64,000 nucleotides of DNA, taken from positions 186,001 to 250,000 of the forward strand of contig NZ_CP113116.1 in the NCBI RefSeq assembly GCF_026625985.1, written 5' to 3'. The notes below the pieces were generated by a model. The model made no database searches. It was given only the letters and a program-made list of their open reading frames with translations, and had not been told where the DNA came from. Both the position numbers and the translations under genes were made by a program. This DNA is from Mycobacterium sp. Aquia_213. GTDB taxonomy: Bacteria > Actinomycetota > Actinomycetes > Mycobacteriales > Mycobacteriaceae. Positions 15,327-23,605 of the stretch are shown here, piece after piece. How positions within the stretch are numbered: the first letter of the stretch is position 1; each line of letters opens with the position of its first letter.

Positions 15327-17201
15327 GTGAACCACAAACCTCCCACCGCGGTCATCGAGTCGGCGCAGCGCGCACATGCTCTGCCCTGGGATGACACAAC
15401 GGATTTCGACGACGCCGAACGTGGATTGATCGCGTCGTTGTCTCCCTGCGTCGTCAAGGCGGCCGACGGACGTGTGGTGTGGGACAACGATGTCTATGCC
15501 TTCCTTGACGGTCCCGCACCGGCTTCGGTGCACCCCAGCCTGTGGCGGCAATCGACGCTGGCGGCCAAACAAGGCCTGTACGAAGTGGTGCCGGGCGTCT
15601 ATCAGGTCCGCGGCCTCGACCTCTCCAATATCAGTTTTATCGAGGGCGATACGGGAATCATCGTCATCGATCCGTTGGTGTCCACCGAGGTAGCCGCGGC
15701 GGCCCTGGATCTCTATCGCACCCATCGCGGCGGCGACCGCCCGGTGGTCGCGGTGATCTACACCCACAGCCACGTCGACCATTTCGGCGGCGTGCTGGGC
15801 GTCACCTCGCAGGCCGATGTCGATGCCGGCAAGGTCGCCGTGTTGGCTCCAGAAGGTTTCACCGCGCACGCCGTGCAGGAGAATGTCTACGCCGGACCCG
15901 CAATGACGCGGCGGGCGACCTACATGTACGGCACTCTGCTGGAACGCGGGCCCCAAGGGCAGGTCGGGTGCGGTCTTGGTCAGGCCCCGTCTACCGGCGA
16001 AGTCGCCATCATCGTGCCGACCATCGACATCCGGGAGACCGGTGAGACGCACACGATCGACGGCGTGGAGATCGAGTTCCAGATGGCGCCCGGCACCGAG
16101 GCACCCGCCGAAATGCATTTCTATTTCCCACGTTTCCGTGCACTGTGCATGGCGGAGAACGCCACCCACAACCTGCACAACCTGCTCACCTTGCGCGGCG
16201 CGCTGGTCCGCGACCCACACGCCTGGGCGGGCTATCTCACCGAGGCGATCGACACCTTCGCCGACCGCGCCGACGTGGTGTTCGCTTCGCATCACTGGCC
16301 GACCTGGGGACGCGAGAGCATCGTCGAGTTCTTGTCGCTGCAACGCGACCTGTATTCGTATCTGCACGACCAGACGCTTCGCCTGCTCAACCAGGGCTAC
16401 ACCGGTGTCGAAATCGCCGAAATGTTCCAGATGCCACCCGCTTTGGATCGGGCGTGGCATACTCACGGCTATTACGGATCCGTCAGCCACAATGTCAAGG
16501 CCGTCTACCAGCGTTACATGGGCTGGTTCGACGGCAACCCGGGCCGGCTCTGGCCGCATCCGCCCGAGGCCCTCGCGCCCCGTTACGTCGAGGCGATGGG
16601 CGGCATCGACCGAGTCGTCGAGCTTGCCCAAACGGCTTTCGACGCCGGCGATTTCCGTTGGGCCGCAACGCTGCTTGACCATGCGATCTTCACCGACAGT
16701 GATCACGGCCCGGCGGGCGCGCTGTACGCGGACACGCTGGAGCAGTTAGCCTACGGCGCCGAGAATGCGACGTGGCGCAACTTCTTCTTGAGCGGCGCAA
16801 CAGAATTGCGTGACGGAAACTTCGGCACGGCTACGACGGCCACCTCGATGTCGATGCTCAGTCAACTGACTCCGGAGCAGATCTTCGACAGCCTTGCCAT
16901 CAGCGTCAACGGGCCGCGCAGTTGGGATCTCGATATCACCGTCGATATCACCTTCGCCGACTTGGCCACCAACTATCGGCTCGCCCTGCGTAACGGCGTG
17001 CTCGTCTATCGCAACGTCGCCGCCGACCCGGCGACGGCGGACGTTACGGTCAAGCTGGACAGCAAGTCTCGGCTGTTGGCGGTGGCCATGGGCGACGTCA
17101 CCTCGGCCGGGCTCGACATCGCTGGAGACAGGTCGGCACTGCAGGCGTTGCTGGATGTGCTGGATAAGCCGGACCCGAAGTTCAACATCGTCACGCCGTA
17201 G
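15327..17201 (+). CDS. Alkylsulfatase of the SdsA1 type (metallo-beta-lactamase fold)
   Basis: A 624-residue enzyme that hydrolyses primary or secondary alkyl sulfate esters. The binuclear zinc site motif THSHVDHFGG is at about residues 146-155; the second shell GTEAPAEMHFYFP and CMAENATHNLHN supply further ligands. A dimerisation domain (YGSVSHNVKAVYQRYMGWFDGNPG) and a C-terminal SCP2-like sterol-carrier domain (SLAISVNGPRSWDLDITVDI) follow. No Sec signal is seen, so a cytoplasmic location is assumed. The GTG at 15327 is preferred over a TTG six bases upstream. Orthologous in position to Rv3762c. Confidence 0.93.
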   Translation: MNHKPPTAVIESAQRAHALPWDDTTDFDDAERGLIASLSPCVVKAADGRVVWDNDVYAFLDGPAPASVHPSLWRQSTLAAKQGLYEVVPGVYQVRGLDLSNISFIEGDTGIIVIDPLVSTEVAAAALDLYRTHRGGDRPVVAVIYTHSHVDHFGGVLGVTSQADVDAGKVAVLAPEGFTAHAVQENVYAGPAMTRRATYMYGTLLERGPQGQVGCGLGQAPSTGEVAIIVPTIDIRETGETHTIDGVEIEFQMAPGTEAPAEMHFYFPRFRALCMAENATHNLHNLLTLRGALVRDPHAWAGYLTEAIDTFADRADVVFASHHWPTWGRESIVEFLSLQRDLYSYLHDQTLRLLNQGYTGVEIAEMFQMPPALDRAWHTHGYYGSVSHNVKAVYQRYMGWFDGNPGRLWPHPPEALAPRYVEAMGGIDRVVELAQTAFDAGDFRWAATLLDHAIFTDSDHGPAGALYADTLEQLAYGAENATWRNFFLSGATELRDGNFGTATTATSMSMLSQLTPEQIFDSLAISVNGPRSWDLDITVDITFADLATNYRLALRNGVLVYRNVAADPATADVTVKLDSKSRLLAVAMGDVTSAGLDIAGDRSALQALLDVLDKPDPKFNIVTP

Positions 17202-17247
17202 CCGTCACATCCGCCCCTCGCGCCTCTGGGTGGAGTGGACCACGTTG

Positions 17248-17315
17248 TGCCCGCCTCCGAGCGACTAACGCGTATGGGCCGACGCGCCCGCAGATTTGTC
17301 GCTCAGAGGCGGGCA
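17248..17315. terminator. Long inverted repeat between convergent genes
   Basis: TGCCCGCCTCCGAGCGAC (17248-17265) pairs with GTCGCTCAGAGGCGGGCA (17298-17315) at 17 of 18 positions, around a 32-nt loop, followed by AAAAG. It lies in the 160-base gap between the convergent sulfatase and quinone oxidoreductase genes, so a bidirectional transcription terminator is the simplest reading. Confidence 0.55.
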
Positions 17316-17361
17316 AAAAGAGCTGTGCCCCCACGTGTCAACCAGTGTGGCGAATGTGACG

Positions 17362-18330
17362 TCACGCGACGTCGATGACCACCTTGCCCAAAACCTTGCG
17401 GTCGGCCACATGCCGCAACGCGGACGGCGTCTCGGCCAACGGGAACCGGGCGCCGATGTACGGACGGACCGTGCCCGCGGCGAACATCTGCGCTAGCTCC
17501 TGCTCGTCGCGGACCGCCTCGTCGGGATAGTCACTGGCGAAGGTGCGGATTTCCATGCCACGCACGTAGAGGTCTTTGAGCAGAACAAGATTGAGCGGAA
17601 TGGCCGGGATCGTGCCCGCCGCGTAGCCGAGGGTGACGAAGGTACCGCCGCGCGCCAGACCGCGCAGCGCCGGCTCCGAATACTGTCCGCCGACCGGGTC
17701 CAACACAACCCGGGCCGCGTCGCCGGTGAGCTCGCGGATCCGCGTTTTCAGGTCCTCGTGGTCGTAGTCGACGACGGCCTCTGCCCCGCGCTGCCGGCAC
17801 AGCTCGAGCTTCTCCGGGCTCGACGCCGCGGCCAGCACCCGGGCTTTCATCGCGACTGCCAGATCGACGGCGGCCAGTCCCACACCGCCCGCGGCGCCGA
17901 GTACTACGACCCAATCACCTTCTGTCACAGCGGCGGTCGACCGCAGGGCATAATACGCCGTGCGGTAGGTCACGCCGAAGGCCGCGGCCGACGCGAAGTC
18001 GGCGTCGTCGGGTATCAACGACGCCTGCGTCGTGTCGAGCAGTGCCTGCTCAGCGAACGCTCCGAAGGTGGTTCCGGCCACCCGCTGGCCCGGCTGAAAC
18101 GGCGCACCCTCGCCGACGGAGATCACTTCCCCGGCAATCTCATTGCCCGGTATGAACGGCGGCGGAATCTTGACCTGGTACTTGCCGGCGATGAACAACA
18201 CGTCGGGGAAGTTGACCGACGCGGCGTGCACCCGCACCAACATCTGGCCCGGCGCCGGGACGGGCTCGGGAACGTCGTCGAGCACCAAACTCTCCGGAGG
18301 ACCGTACGAACGACAGACAACAGCACGCAT
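17362..18330 (-). CDS. NADPH:quinone oxidoreductase (MDR superfamily)
   Basis: A 322-residue quinone-oxidoreductase-like enzyme: GroES-like N-terminus (PAPGQMLVRVHAASVNFPDVLFIAGKYQVK), then the NADPH-binding VLGAAGGVGLAAVDLAVAM near residues 140-160. There are no zinc-site cysteines. It is the last gene of a five-gene minus-strand operon (kinase, SDR, acyl-CoA dehydrogenase, TetR, this gene); its ATG shares one base with the tetR stop (TGATG). The role is probably reduction of an enone or quinone intermediate in that pathway. Confidence 0.87.
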   Translation of the reverse strand: MRAVVCRSYGPPESLVLDDVPEPVPAPGQMLVRVHAASVNFPDVLFIAGKYQVKIPPPFIPGNEIAGEVISVGEGAPFQPGQRVAGTTFGAFAEQALLDTTQASLIPDDADFASAAAFGVTYRTAYYALRSTAAVTEGDWVVVLGAAGGVGLAAVDLAVAMKARVLAAASSPEKLELCRQRGAEAVVDYDHEDLKTRIRELTGDAARVVLDPVGGQYSEPALRGLARGGTFVTLGYAAGTIPAIPLNLVLLKDLYVRGMEIRTFASDYPDEAVRDEQELAQMFAAGTVRPYIGARFPLAETPSALRHVADRKVLGKVVIDVA

Positions 18331-18941
18331 CAACTGACTCCCAAGCCGTTCAAACAGAACCGCACCACATGTGCGATGTCGTCGGGCTCGGGCCGAACGG
18401 GAGAGCCCATGTAGCGCCGCATCGTTGCCGCCGTGCAGCAGAACACCGCTTCGACGTCGCGTTCGACATCGGTACTTCCCAGTGCCGCAACCGGTTCGAC
18501 CAGCAGATCGCGCAGTGGGTACATCATTTCGTGATCGACCGTACGCCAGTTCGTCGCGGTCGCCATCTGACCGGCCGCTGCGCGGCTTTTCCTGATCAGG
18601 TCGGGTTCGGCGACCTGAGCCAGGGTGCCCTCGATCCAGCGGGCGATCTTGTCCCGCGGTCGGGCCTCCTTGGCCATCTGATGTTCCAGGTACGACACGA
18701 CGATCCCGACACCACGCTCCATCACGGCCAGGATGAGATCGTCCTTGCCGGCGAAATACCGGTAGAACGCCTTGTTCGACGACCCGGCCTCGGTGACGAT
18801 GTCACTGACCCGCGGCTCCTCGGGCGCGACGCGCTCCATCACCCGCACCGCGGCCGCCAGGATGCGTTCGACCTCCGCGGTCGCCCCCCGCTGCCGGTCG
18901 TCGAGGGCGCGCTCGACAGCCGCGGCGACTCTGTTGATCAT
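18330..18941 (-). CDS. TetR-family regulator inside the acyl-CoA dehydrogenase operon
   Basis: A 203-residue TetR protein. The helix-turn-helix occupies about residues 22-66 (ILAAAVRVMERVAPEEPRVSDIVTEAGSSNKAFYRYFAGKDDLI), with a ligand-binding helical bundle behind it. The start overlaps the upstream acyl-CoA dehydrogenase stop (ATGA). Encoded within the operon it presumably controls, it is the best candidate to bind the perfect 29-bp palindrome at 22088-22116 upstream of the first gene. The ligand is likely an acyl-CoA intermediate (inference). Confidence 0.9.
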   Translation of the reverse strand: MINRVAAAVERALDDRQRGATAEVERILAAAVRVMERVAPEEPRVSDIVTEAGSSNKAFYRYFAGKDDLILAVMERGVGIVVSYLEHQMAKEARPRDKIARWIEGTLAQVAEPDLIRKSRAAAGQMATATNWRTVDHEMMYPLRDLLVEPVAALGSTDVERDVEAVFCCTAATMRRYMGSPVRPEPDDIAHVVRFCLNGLGVS

Positions 18942-20245
18942 GGCGAATGTGGGTGTGCCGGAACGCTACCGACCAGGGCGCCGTACTTTTCCCGGGCGGC
19001 GTCACGACGTACTTGCAGCATTTCGCTGGGCCAGTCACCTTCCTCGGCGTCGTAGCCTTTGAGCAGCATCCGGGCCAGGTTGACCTTGTGCGCCTCGGTC
19101 GGCCCGTCGGCAAGGCCGAGCGCGATGCCGCCTAGCAGCACATTGACCAGCGGCAACTGGTCGGTGAGCCCGAGCGCACCATGCACCTGAATGGCGCGCA
19201 GCGCAATCGATTTCAGAACCTGTGAGGCCAGGATCTTGCAGGCGGCGATCTCGGCGCGCGCACCATGCTCGTCGCCGTTGTCGATCAGCCACGCGGCGTG
19301 CAGCACCGTCAGCCGAAACGGGATCAGCTCGGTGTAGGAGTCGGCCACGAATTCTTGCACCAGCTGCTTGTCGGCCAGCGGGCTGCCTTGGGTGAAACGG
19401 CTTTTCGCGCGTCGTGACATCATGTCTACCGCGCGCTGCGCCATCCCGATGGAGCGCATCGCGTGATGCAGCCGCCCGCCCGCCAGCCGGGTCTGCAGGA
19501 TCAGGAAGCCCTGCCCGGCTTCGCCGAGCAGCCCATCCGCCCCCACCCGTACCCCGTCGTAGTGCACCAGGGAATGCCCGGGCTCATGCGGGTCGGCGCC
19601 CACCAGGTGATGGTTGGCTTCCAGGTTCAGACCTTCGGTGTCGGCGGGGATCAGGAACGTCGAGGCGCCGCGATGGACGGGCACGTCCGGATTGGTGATC
19701 GCGACGACTATGAAGAACGACGCCACAGAAGCGTTGGAGGAAAAGTACTTTCGACCGGTGATCACCCAGTCGTCGCCGTCGCGGACGGCGCGGGTGGTGA
19801 ACACGCGCGGATCGGCGCCGCCTTGCGGTTCCGTCATCGAGAAGCAGGAGAAGATCTCCCCGGACAGCAATCCGGACAGATAGCGATCCTTCTGGTCTTG
19901 GGTTCCGAAGCGCGCGATGATCTCCGCGTTACCGGTATCGGGCGCTTGGGTTCCGAACACGATCGGCGCCCACGGGCTGCGGCCCAGAATCTCGTTGATC
20001 AATGTCAGCTTGACCGCGCCGAAGCCTTGCCCACCCAGTTCCGGCCCCAGATGCGGTGCCCACAAGCCATTGTCGCGGACCTGCTGCTTGAGCGGATCGA
20101 CAATGCGTCGGCGCTCGTCATTGAGCGGCAGGAACTCGCAGCCCGGGAACAGCACCTCGAGCGGCTCCACCTCCTCATGCACGAACTCGCGAACCCAGGC
20201 GAGCTTCTTCTCGAACTCGGGCTCGGTAGAGAAGTCCCATGACAT
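18938..20245 (-). CDS. Acyl-CoA dehydrogenase (ACAD10/11-like)
   Basis: A 435-residue flavoprotein with the usual ACAD order: N-terminal helices (MSWDFSTEPEFEKKLAWVREF), central beta domain (CFSMTEPQGGADPRVFTTRAVRDGDDWVITGRKYFSS), and C-terminal helices with QVHGALGLTDQLPL. The longer helical insert and QGGADP wording resemble ACAD10/11-type enzymes, which pair with an APH-type kinase, and such a kinase gene is in the same operon. This suggests oxidation of a hydroxyacyl-CoA after phosphorylation. The ATG at 20245 replaces a longer frame that overlaps the SDR gene. Confidence 0.9.
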   Translation of the reverse strand: MSWDFSTEPEFEKKLAWVREFVHEEVEPLEVLFPGCEFLPLNDERRRIVDPLKQQVRDNGLWAPHLGPELGGQGFGAVKLTLINEILGRSPWAPIVFGTQAPDTGNAEIIARFGTQDQKDRYLSGLLSGEIFSCFSMTEPQGGADPRVFTTRAVRDGDDWVITGRKYFSSNASVASFFIVVAITNPDVPVHRGASTFLIPADTEGLNLEANHHLVGADPHEPGHSLVHYDGVRVGADGLLGEAGQGFLILQTRLAGGRLHHAMRSIGMAQRAVDMMSRRAKSRFTQGSPLADKQLVQEFVADSYTELIPFRLTVLHAAWLIDNGDEHGARAEIAACKILASQVLKSIALRAIQVHGALGLTDQLPLVNVLLGGIALGLADGPTEAHKVNLARMLLKGYDAEEGDWPSEMLQVRRDAAREKYGALVGSVPAHPHSP

Positions 20246-20261
20246 TCGAATACTCCTCGCT

Positions 20262-21020
20262 TTAGGGAATTCCGCCGTCGGTCCGCAGAATCGAACCGGT
20301 CGTGAAACTGGACGCGTCGGACGCCAAGAACAATGCGGCACCGACGACTTCGCGCGGGTCACCGGCGCGTTTCAGGTGGAGGTGGCCAAAGTTGTTGCCC
20401 CCGCTGAGGTCCCACGCCTTGCTGACGTCGGTCAGGTAGGGCCCGGCCATCAGCGTGTTGACCCGTACCGCCGGCCCGAAGGCCTGCGCCAGCCCCTCGG
20501 TCATCGCGTTGAGCCCGGCCTTGGCGGCCGCATAGGGAATGATGCCGCCGTTCGGGCGCAGCGACCCGGTAGAGCTCACGTTGATGATCGACCCGCTGCC
20601 CGCGGCCACCATTCGCTCGCCCACCAACGCCGATAACCGAAACGGCCCTTTGAGATTCAGGTTTACCACCGCGTCGAACAGCTTCTCGGTGACGTTGCTG
20701 AGCTTGTCGTAAAGCGGCGACATGCCCGCGTTGTTGATCAGGGTGTCGACCTTGCCGAACCGCTGGTAGGTGGCGTCGACCAGGCCGTCGAGCTGGTCCC
20801 AGCGTCCGACGTGCACACCGTAGGGCAGCGCGGACCGCCCGGTCTGGGCTTCGACCTCCTTGGCCGCGGCGACGCAGTTGTCGAAGTTGCGGCTGGCGAT
20901 CACCACGTCGGCGCCGCAGTGCGCGGCGGCGAACGCCATTTCCCGCCCGAGTCCACGGCTGCCGCCGGTAATCAGCACCACGCGATCGGTGAGGTCGAAA
21001 AGCTGGTCGGCATAACCCAT
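20262..21020 (-). CDS. Short-chain dehydrogenase/reductase
   Basis: A 252-residue classical SDR: cofactor motif TGGSRGLG (residues about 18-25), NNAG at about 96-99, catalytic Ser in INVSSTGS and the YAAAKAG pair (Tyr and Lys near 158-162), and a terminal LRTDGGIP. The absence of an acidic residue after beta-2 (ASRN) suggests NADP preference. It sits between the APH-type kinase gene (1 base apart) and the acyl-CoA dehydrogenase gene, so it probably acts on the same hydroxy or keto acyl intermediate. Confidence 0.9.
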   Translation of the reverse strand: MGYADQLFDLTDRVVLITGGSRGLGREMAFAAAHCGADVVIASRNFDNCVAAAKEVEAQTGRSALPYGVHVGRWDQLDGLVDATYQRFGKVDTLINNAGMSPLYDKLSNVTEKLFDAVVNLNLKGPFRLSALVGERMVAAGSGSIINVSSTGSLRPNGGIIPYAAAKAGLNAMTEGLAQAFGPAVRVNTLMAGPYLTDVSKAWDLSGGNNFGHLHLKRAGDPREVVGAALFLASDASSFTTGSILRTDGGIP

Positions 21021-21021
21021 T

Positions 21022-22068
21022 TCAGCGGCACCTCGTCGGCAGGCTGCGCGCCATCTCGGCCGCCGTCGCGATGAGCTGAAGGATCATCGGGCCGAATGCG
21101 CCGGTGATCTTGGGGTCGACCTTTCCGGTGCGCACGCCGGCGGCGTAGGTCTTTTCCAGCACGATGCCGAGCTTCCAGTTGGCCAGCACCAGGTAGTAGT
21201 CGATGTTCTCGGTGGAAAGCCCGCTGACTTTCTCGTAGTGCTGCAGCAATTCGCTGCGCGTCGGCATGCCACTCATGTCCAGATAAAACCCGTCGCCCTT
21301 GGGGTTTTCGCCGTCGTAGCCCAGCAGCGACCAGGCGAGGTCCAGCAGCGGATCGCCGACTGTCGTCATCTCCCAGTCCACGATCGCGGCGAGTTGAGCC
21401 TGGTCCCCGTGCGCGAACATCACGTTGGCGAACTGGTAGTCGCCGTGCATGATGCCCGGCTGGTATTCCGCGGGCCGGTTGCGGCGCAGCCAATCGGCGG
21501 CCTCGTTCAGGCCCGGCAGATCGCGCACCTTGTAGGCGTCGAGGAACGCCAGCCAACGGTCGACCTGCCGATCGTGGAATCCGTCCGGGCGGCCGAAGCC
21601 CTCGAGCCCTTGGCCGCGCCAGTCCACCCGGCCCAGCTTAGCGGCGCCTTCGACGAGTTCGAATGAAAGCCCGCGCCGCGCGTCGAGGTCGGTGTCGAAC
21701 GGTGGCTGCCAGCCGCCGTCCATCGGGCTCCAGCCGTCGATCGCCCGCATCACGTAGAACGGCATGCCGAGCACGGTGCCGCTGTCGTCGGCGGCGATCA
21801 GCTCGGCGTGTGGCACATCGGTGCCGGACAGTGCCCGCACCAGCCGGATCTCGCGCAGCAGGCCGTCGATGCGGGCCGCGTCCGCGCGAGCGCCCGGCAT
21901 TCGCAGCACCATGCGCTCGCTGCCACGCTGAATCAGATACAGCGTGTTCTGCGAACCGCCCTTGAGTTGCTCCAGGAGCGGCTCCTCGCCGCTTCCCGGC
22001 GCGTCGTTGGCGTCCAGCCATCGGCCTAGCACTCCAGGGTCCAGTTGGGTTCCACCAGCAGTCGTCAT
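21022..22068 (-). CDS. APH-family phosphotransferase, first gene of the TetR operon
   Basis: A 348-residue APH-fold kinase: GGSQNTLYLI nucleotide loop near residue 36, catalytic HGDYQFANVMF (about 205-215), and VDWEMTTVGDPLLDLAW. The closest functional analogues are the kinase domain of ACAD10/11 and LvaA, which phosphorylate 4-hydroxyacyl-CoA. The ATG at 22068 (MTTAGGTQLDP) lies 19 bases from a perfect palindrome, and the 40-residue upstream extension of the frame would place the operator inside the coding region, so it is rejected. It leads the operon down to 17362. Confidence 0.87.
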   Translation of the reverse strand: MTTAGGTQLDPGVLGRWLDANDAPGSGEEPLLEQLKGGSQNTLYLIQRGSERMVLRMPGARADAARIDGLLREIRLVRALSGTDVPHAELIAADDSGTVLGMPFYVMRAIDGWSPMDGGWQPPFDTDLDARRGLSFELVEGAAKLGRVDWRGQGLEGFGRPDGFHDRQVDRWLAFLDAYKVRDLPGLNEAADWLRRNRPAEYQPGIMHGDYQFANVMFAHGDQAQLAAIVDWEMTTVGDPLLDLAWSLLGYDGENPKGDGFYLDMSGMPTRSELLQHYEKVSGLSTENIDYYLVLANWKLGIVLEKTYAAGVRTGKVDPKITGAFGPMILQLIATAAEMARSLPTRCR

Positions 22069-22087
22069 TGTCCGCACACCCCACTCT

Positions 22088-22116
22088 CTGTGTGGAGAAT
22101 AGCATTCTCCACACAG
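22088..22116. promoter_or_regulatory. Perfect 29-bp palindrome, predicted TetR operator
   Basis: Arms CTGTGTGGAGAAT (22088-22100) and ATTCTCCACACAG (22104-22116) are perfectly complementary around AGC. It lies 20-48 bases upstream of the first gene of the kinase/SDR/ACAD/TetR/QOR operon, where a repressor would block the promoter. The TetR encoded at 18330-18941 is the obvious binder. Confidence 0.75.
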
Positions 22117-22328
22117 ACCGCTAGTGGCACCGGCCCAGACATGCTCGTTCGGCGAATGGGGCGCCGATATCCCGGCGCGACTGGCCAATAGGATTGCGGG
22201 AACCGGACTTGCCGGCCGGTATTACTGGTCTTTCGCCAGAGTATCGACCAGCTCGATGATCAAGTCGTATTTCGCGTCGCCAAATTTTGGCGAACACGTG
22301 TCAAAACGGCGAATTATATATCGTGCCG

Positions 22329-22808
22329 CTAACCGGCCACATACTGACAAATGGCATTCGCGTAGTCTGTGCCTAATTGCCCGTCGCTACGCATCTTTTC
22401 GATGCTATCGCTGATATTGAGAGTTCTTTCCCGGTCATACCCGAAGATATGGTAATCCTGTAAAGCTTGCTCGAATGAGAAGATTTTATGAGCACGCTTG
22501 TTGACCTTGCATCCGGCGTTCCAATAGCTCATCCAACTGTCGTATGTATCCTCAGAACGGACAGTGCTGGCAATGATATTCCGTGTCCGTGTGACGACCG
22601 ATTCTGCCGCGACCGGACTAACTGGAATATGTCCGCCTTCCGATAAAATCGGAGCGACTAGCGGACGGTATTCCTGGATCACGCGTTCCAGAGCCTCCAG
22701 CGCGCCGTTCGCCGAAGCGGTGCCACAAGTAAATACAGCGCCGCCCGTCAGCACAGCAGAGACCGCGGCCGTCGCTGCCGCCCTTTGAATTAGCGCCTTG
22801 ATGTCCAT
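22329..22808 (-). CDS. Exported hypothetical protein, atypically AT-rich
   Basis: A 159-residue secreted protein: signal peptide MDIKALIQRAAATAAVSAVL through TCGTASA (cleavage expected near residue 33), then a helical mature domain with two cysteines (NAGCKVNK and AICQYVAG) likely paired. The codon usage (AAA, ATT, AAT) and the A+T-rich flank differ from the surroundings, which suggests recent acquisition. The ATG at 22808 is preferred over an upstream frame because it starts the signal peptide and follows GGAGGAATTTCTC. Family not recognised. Confidence 0.7.
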   Translation of the reverse strand: MDIKALIQRAAATAAVSAVLTGGAVFTCGTASANGALEALERVIQEYRPLVAPILSEGGHIPVSPVAAESVVTRTRNIIASTVRSEDTYDSWMSYWNAGCKVNKRAHKIFSFEQALQDYHIFGYDRERTLNISDSIEKMRSDGQLGTDYANAICQYVAG

Positions 22809-22987
22809 GAGAAATTCCTCCCGCCAAGTGCTGCGATTGCTGTGAATTAACCTTGGCACTCGACCCGTAGATAGGCGCGCGTAGTTGGCTACTCGATTAG
22901 CCCGTCGCGGAAGCCTCCCGCGCGCGGCGGCAGCGGGCGATGAGAAACTGCGAACCGGCCACCGAACACCCGACGACAGGGAGAGAC

Positions 22988-23596
22988 ATGCAAGTGCTTC
23001 TGGTCCGGCATGCGTTGCCGCTGCGCAGCGAACACGGCCAGGGTTCCGACCCGGACTTGTCGGAAGAGGGGGTGGCCCAGATCGCGCGCCTGCCCGAGGC
23101 GCTCGCCAGGTTCCCGATCTCCCGGGTGCTCAGCAGCCCGCAGCGCCGTGCCATTCAGACCGCCGAACCGGTCGCGGCGGCCCGGAAGCTGTCCGTCGAG
23201 ATTGACGATCGCTTCGCCGAATACGATCGCGACCTTCCGGTGTACATCCCCGTCGAGCAGATCCGTCAGGAAAACCCGAAGGAGTGGGAGCGACTGGCGC
23301 AGGGCCACCTACCCAGTGCGGTCGACGAAGACGCGTTCCGGGCGCGGATCGGGGCGGCGATCGACGACCTCGTCGCGTCCGCCGATCCTGAAGACACCGT
23401 CGCGGTGTTCAGCCACGGTGGGGTGATCAACCTGCTCCTGCACGAAATCCTCGGGACGACACGGTTGTTGTCGTTTCCCGTCGACTACGCATCGGTGACC
23501 CGCCTGCTCTACTCGCGGACCGGTCAGGCGACCGTGGCGGGAGTCAACGGCATCGAACACGTGTGGGACCTGTTGCCCCGCAATCAGCGATGGTAA
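22988..23596 (+). CDS. Histidine phosphatase superfamily (phosphoglycerate mutase-like)
   Basis: A 202-residue histidine phosphatase: the RHG-type motif appears as LVRHALPLRSEHGQG (catalytic His at about 8), with SSPQRRAIQTAEPV near 58 and the second catalytic His in VFSHGGVINLLLHE near 140. GGAGAGAC precedes the ATG at 22988. It is followed after nine bases by the fadE36-like kinase gene, so both likely belong to one transcript; the phosphatase could reverse or process a phosphorylated intermediate made by that kinase (inference). Confidence 0.88.
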   Translation: MQVLLVRHALPLRSEHGQGSDPDLSEEGVAQIARLPEALARFPISRVLSSPQRRAIQTAEPVAAARKLSVEIDDRFAEYDRDLPVYIPVEQIRQENPKEWERLAQGHLPSAVDEDAFRARIGAAIDDLVASADPEDTVAVFSHGGVINLLLHEILGTTRLLSFPVDYASVTRLLYSRTGQATVAGVNGIEHVWDLLPRNQRW

Positions 23597-23605
23597 ACAA
23601 GTTCG

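Noticed and set aside
15264..16706. A 480-residue minus-strand frame
   Set aside because: Entirely antisense to the alkylsulfatase, with no recognisable motif.
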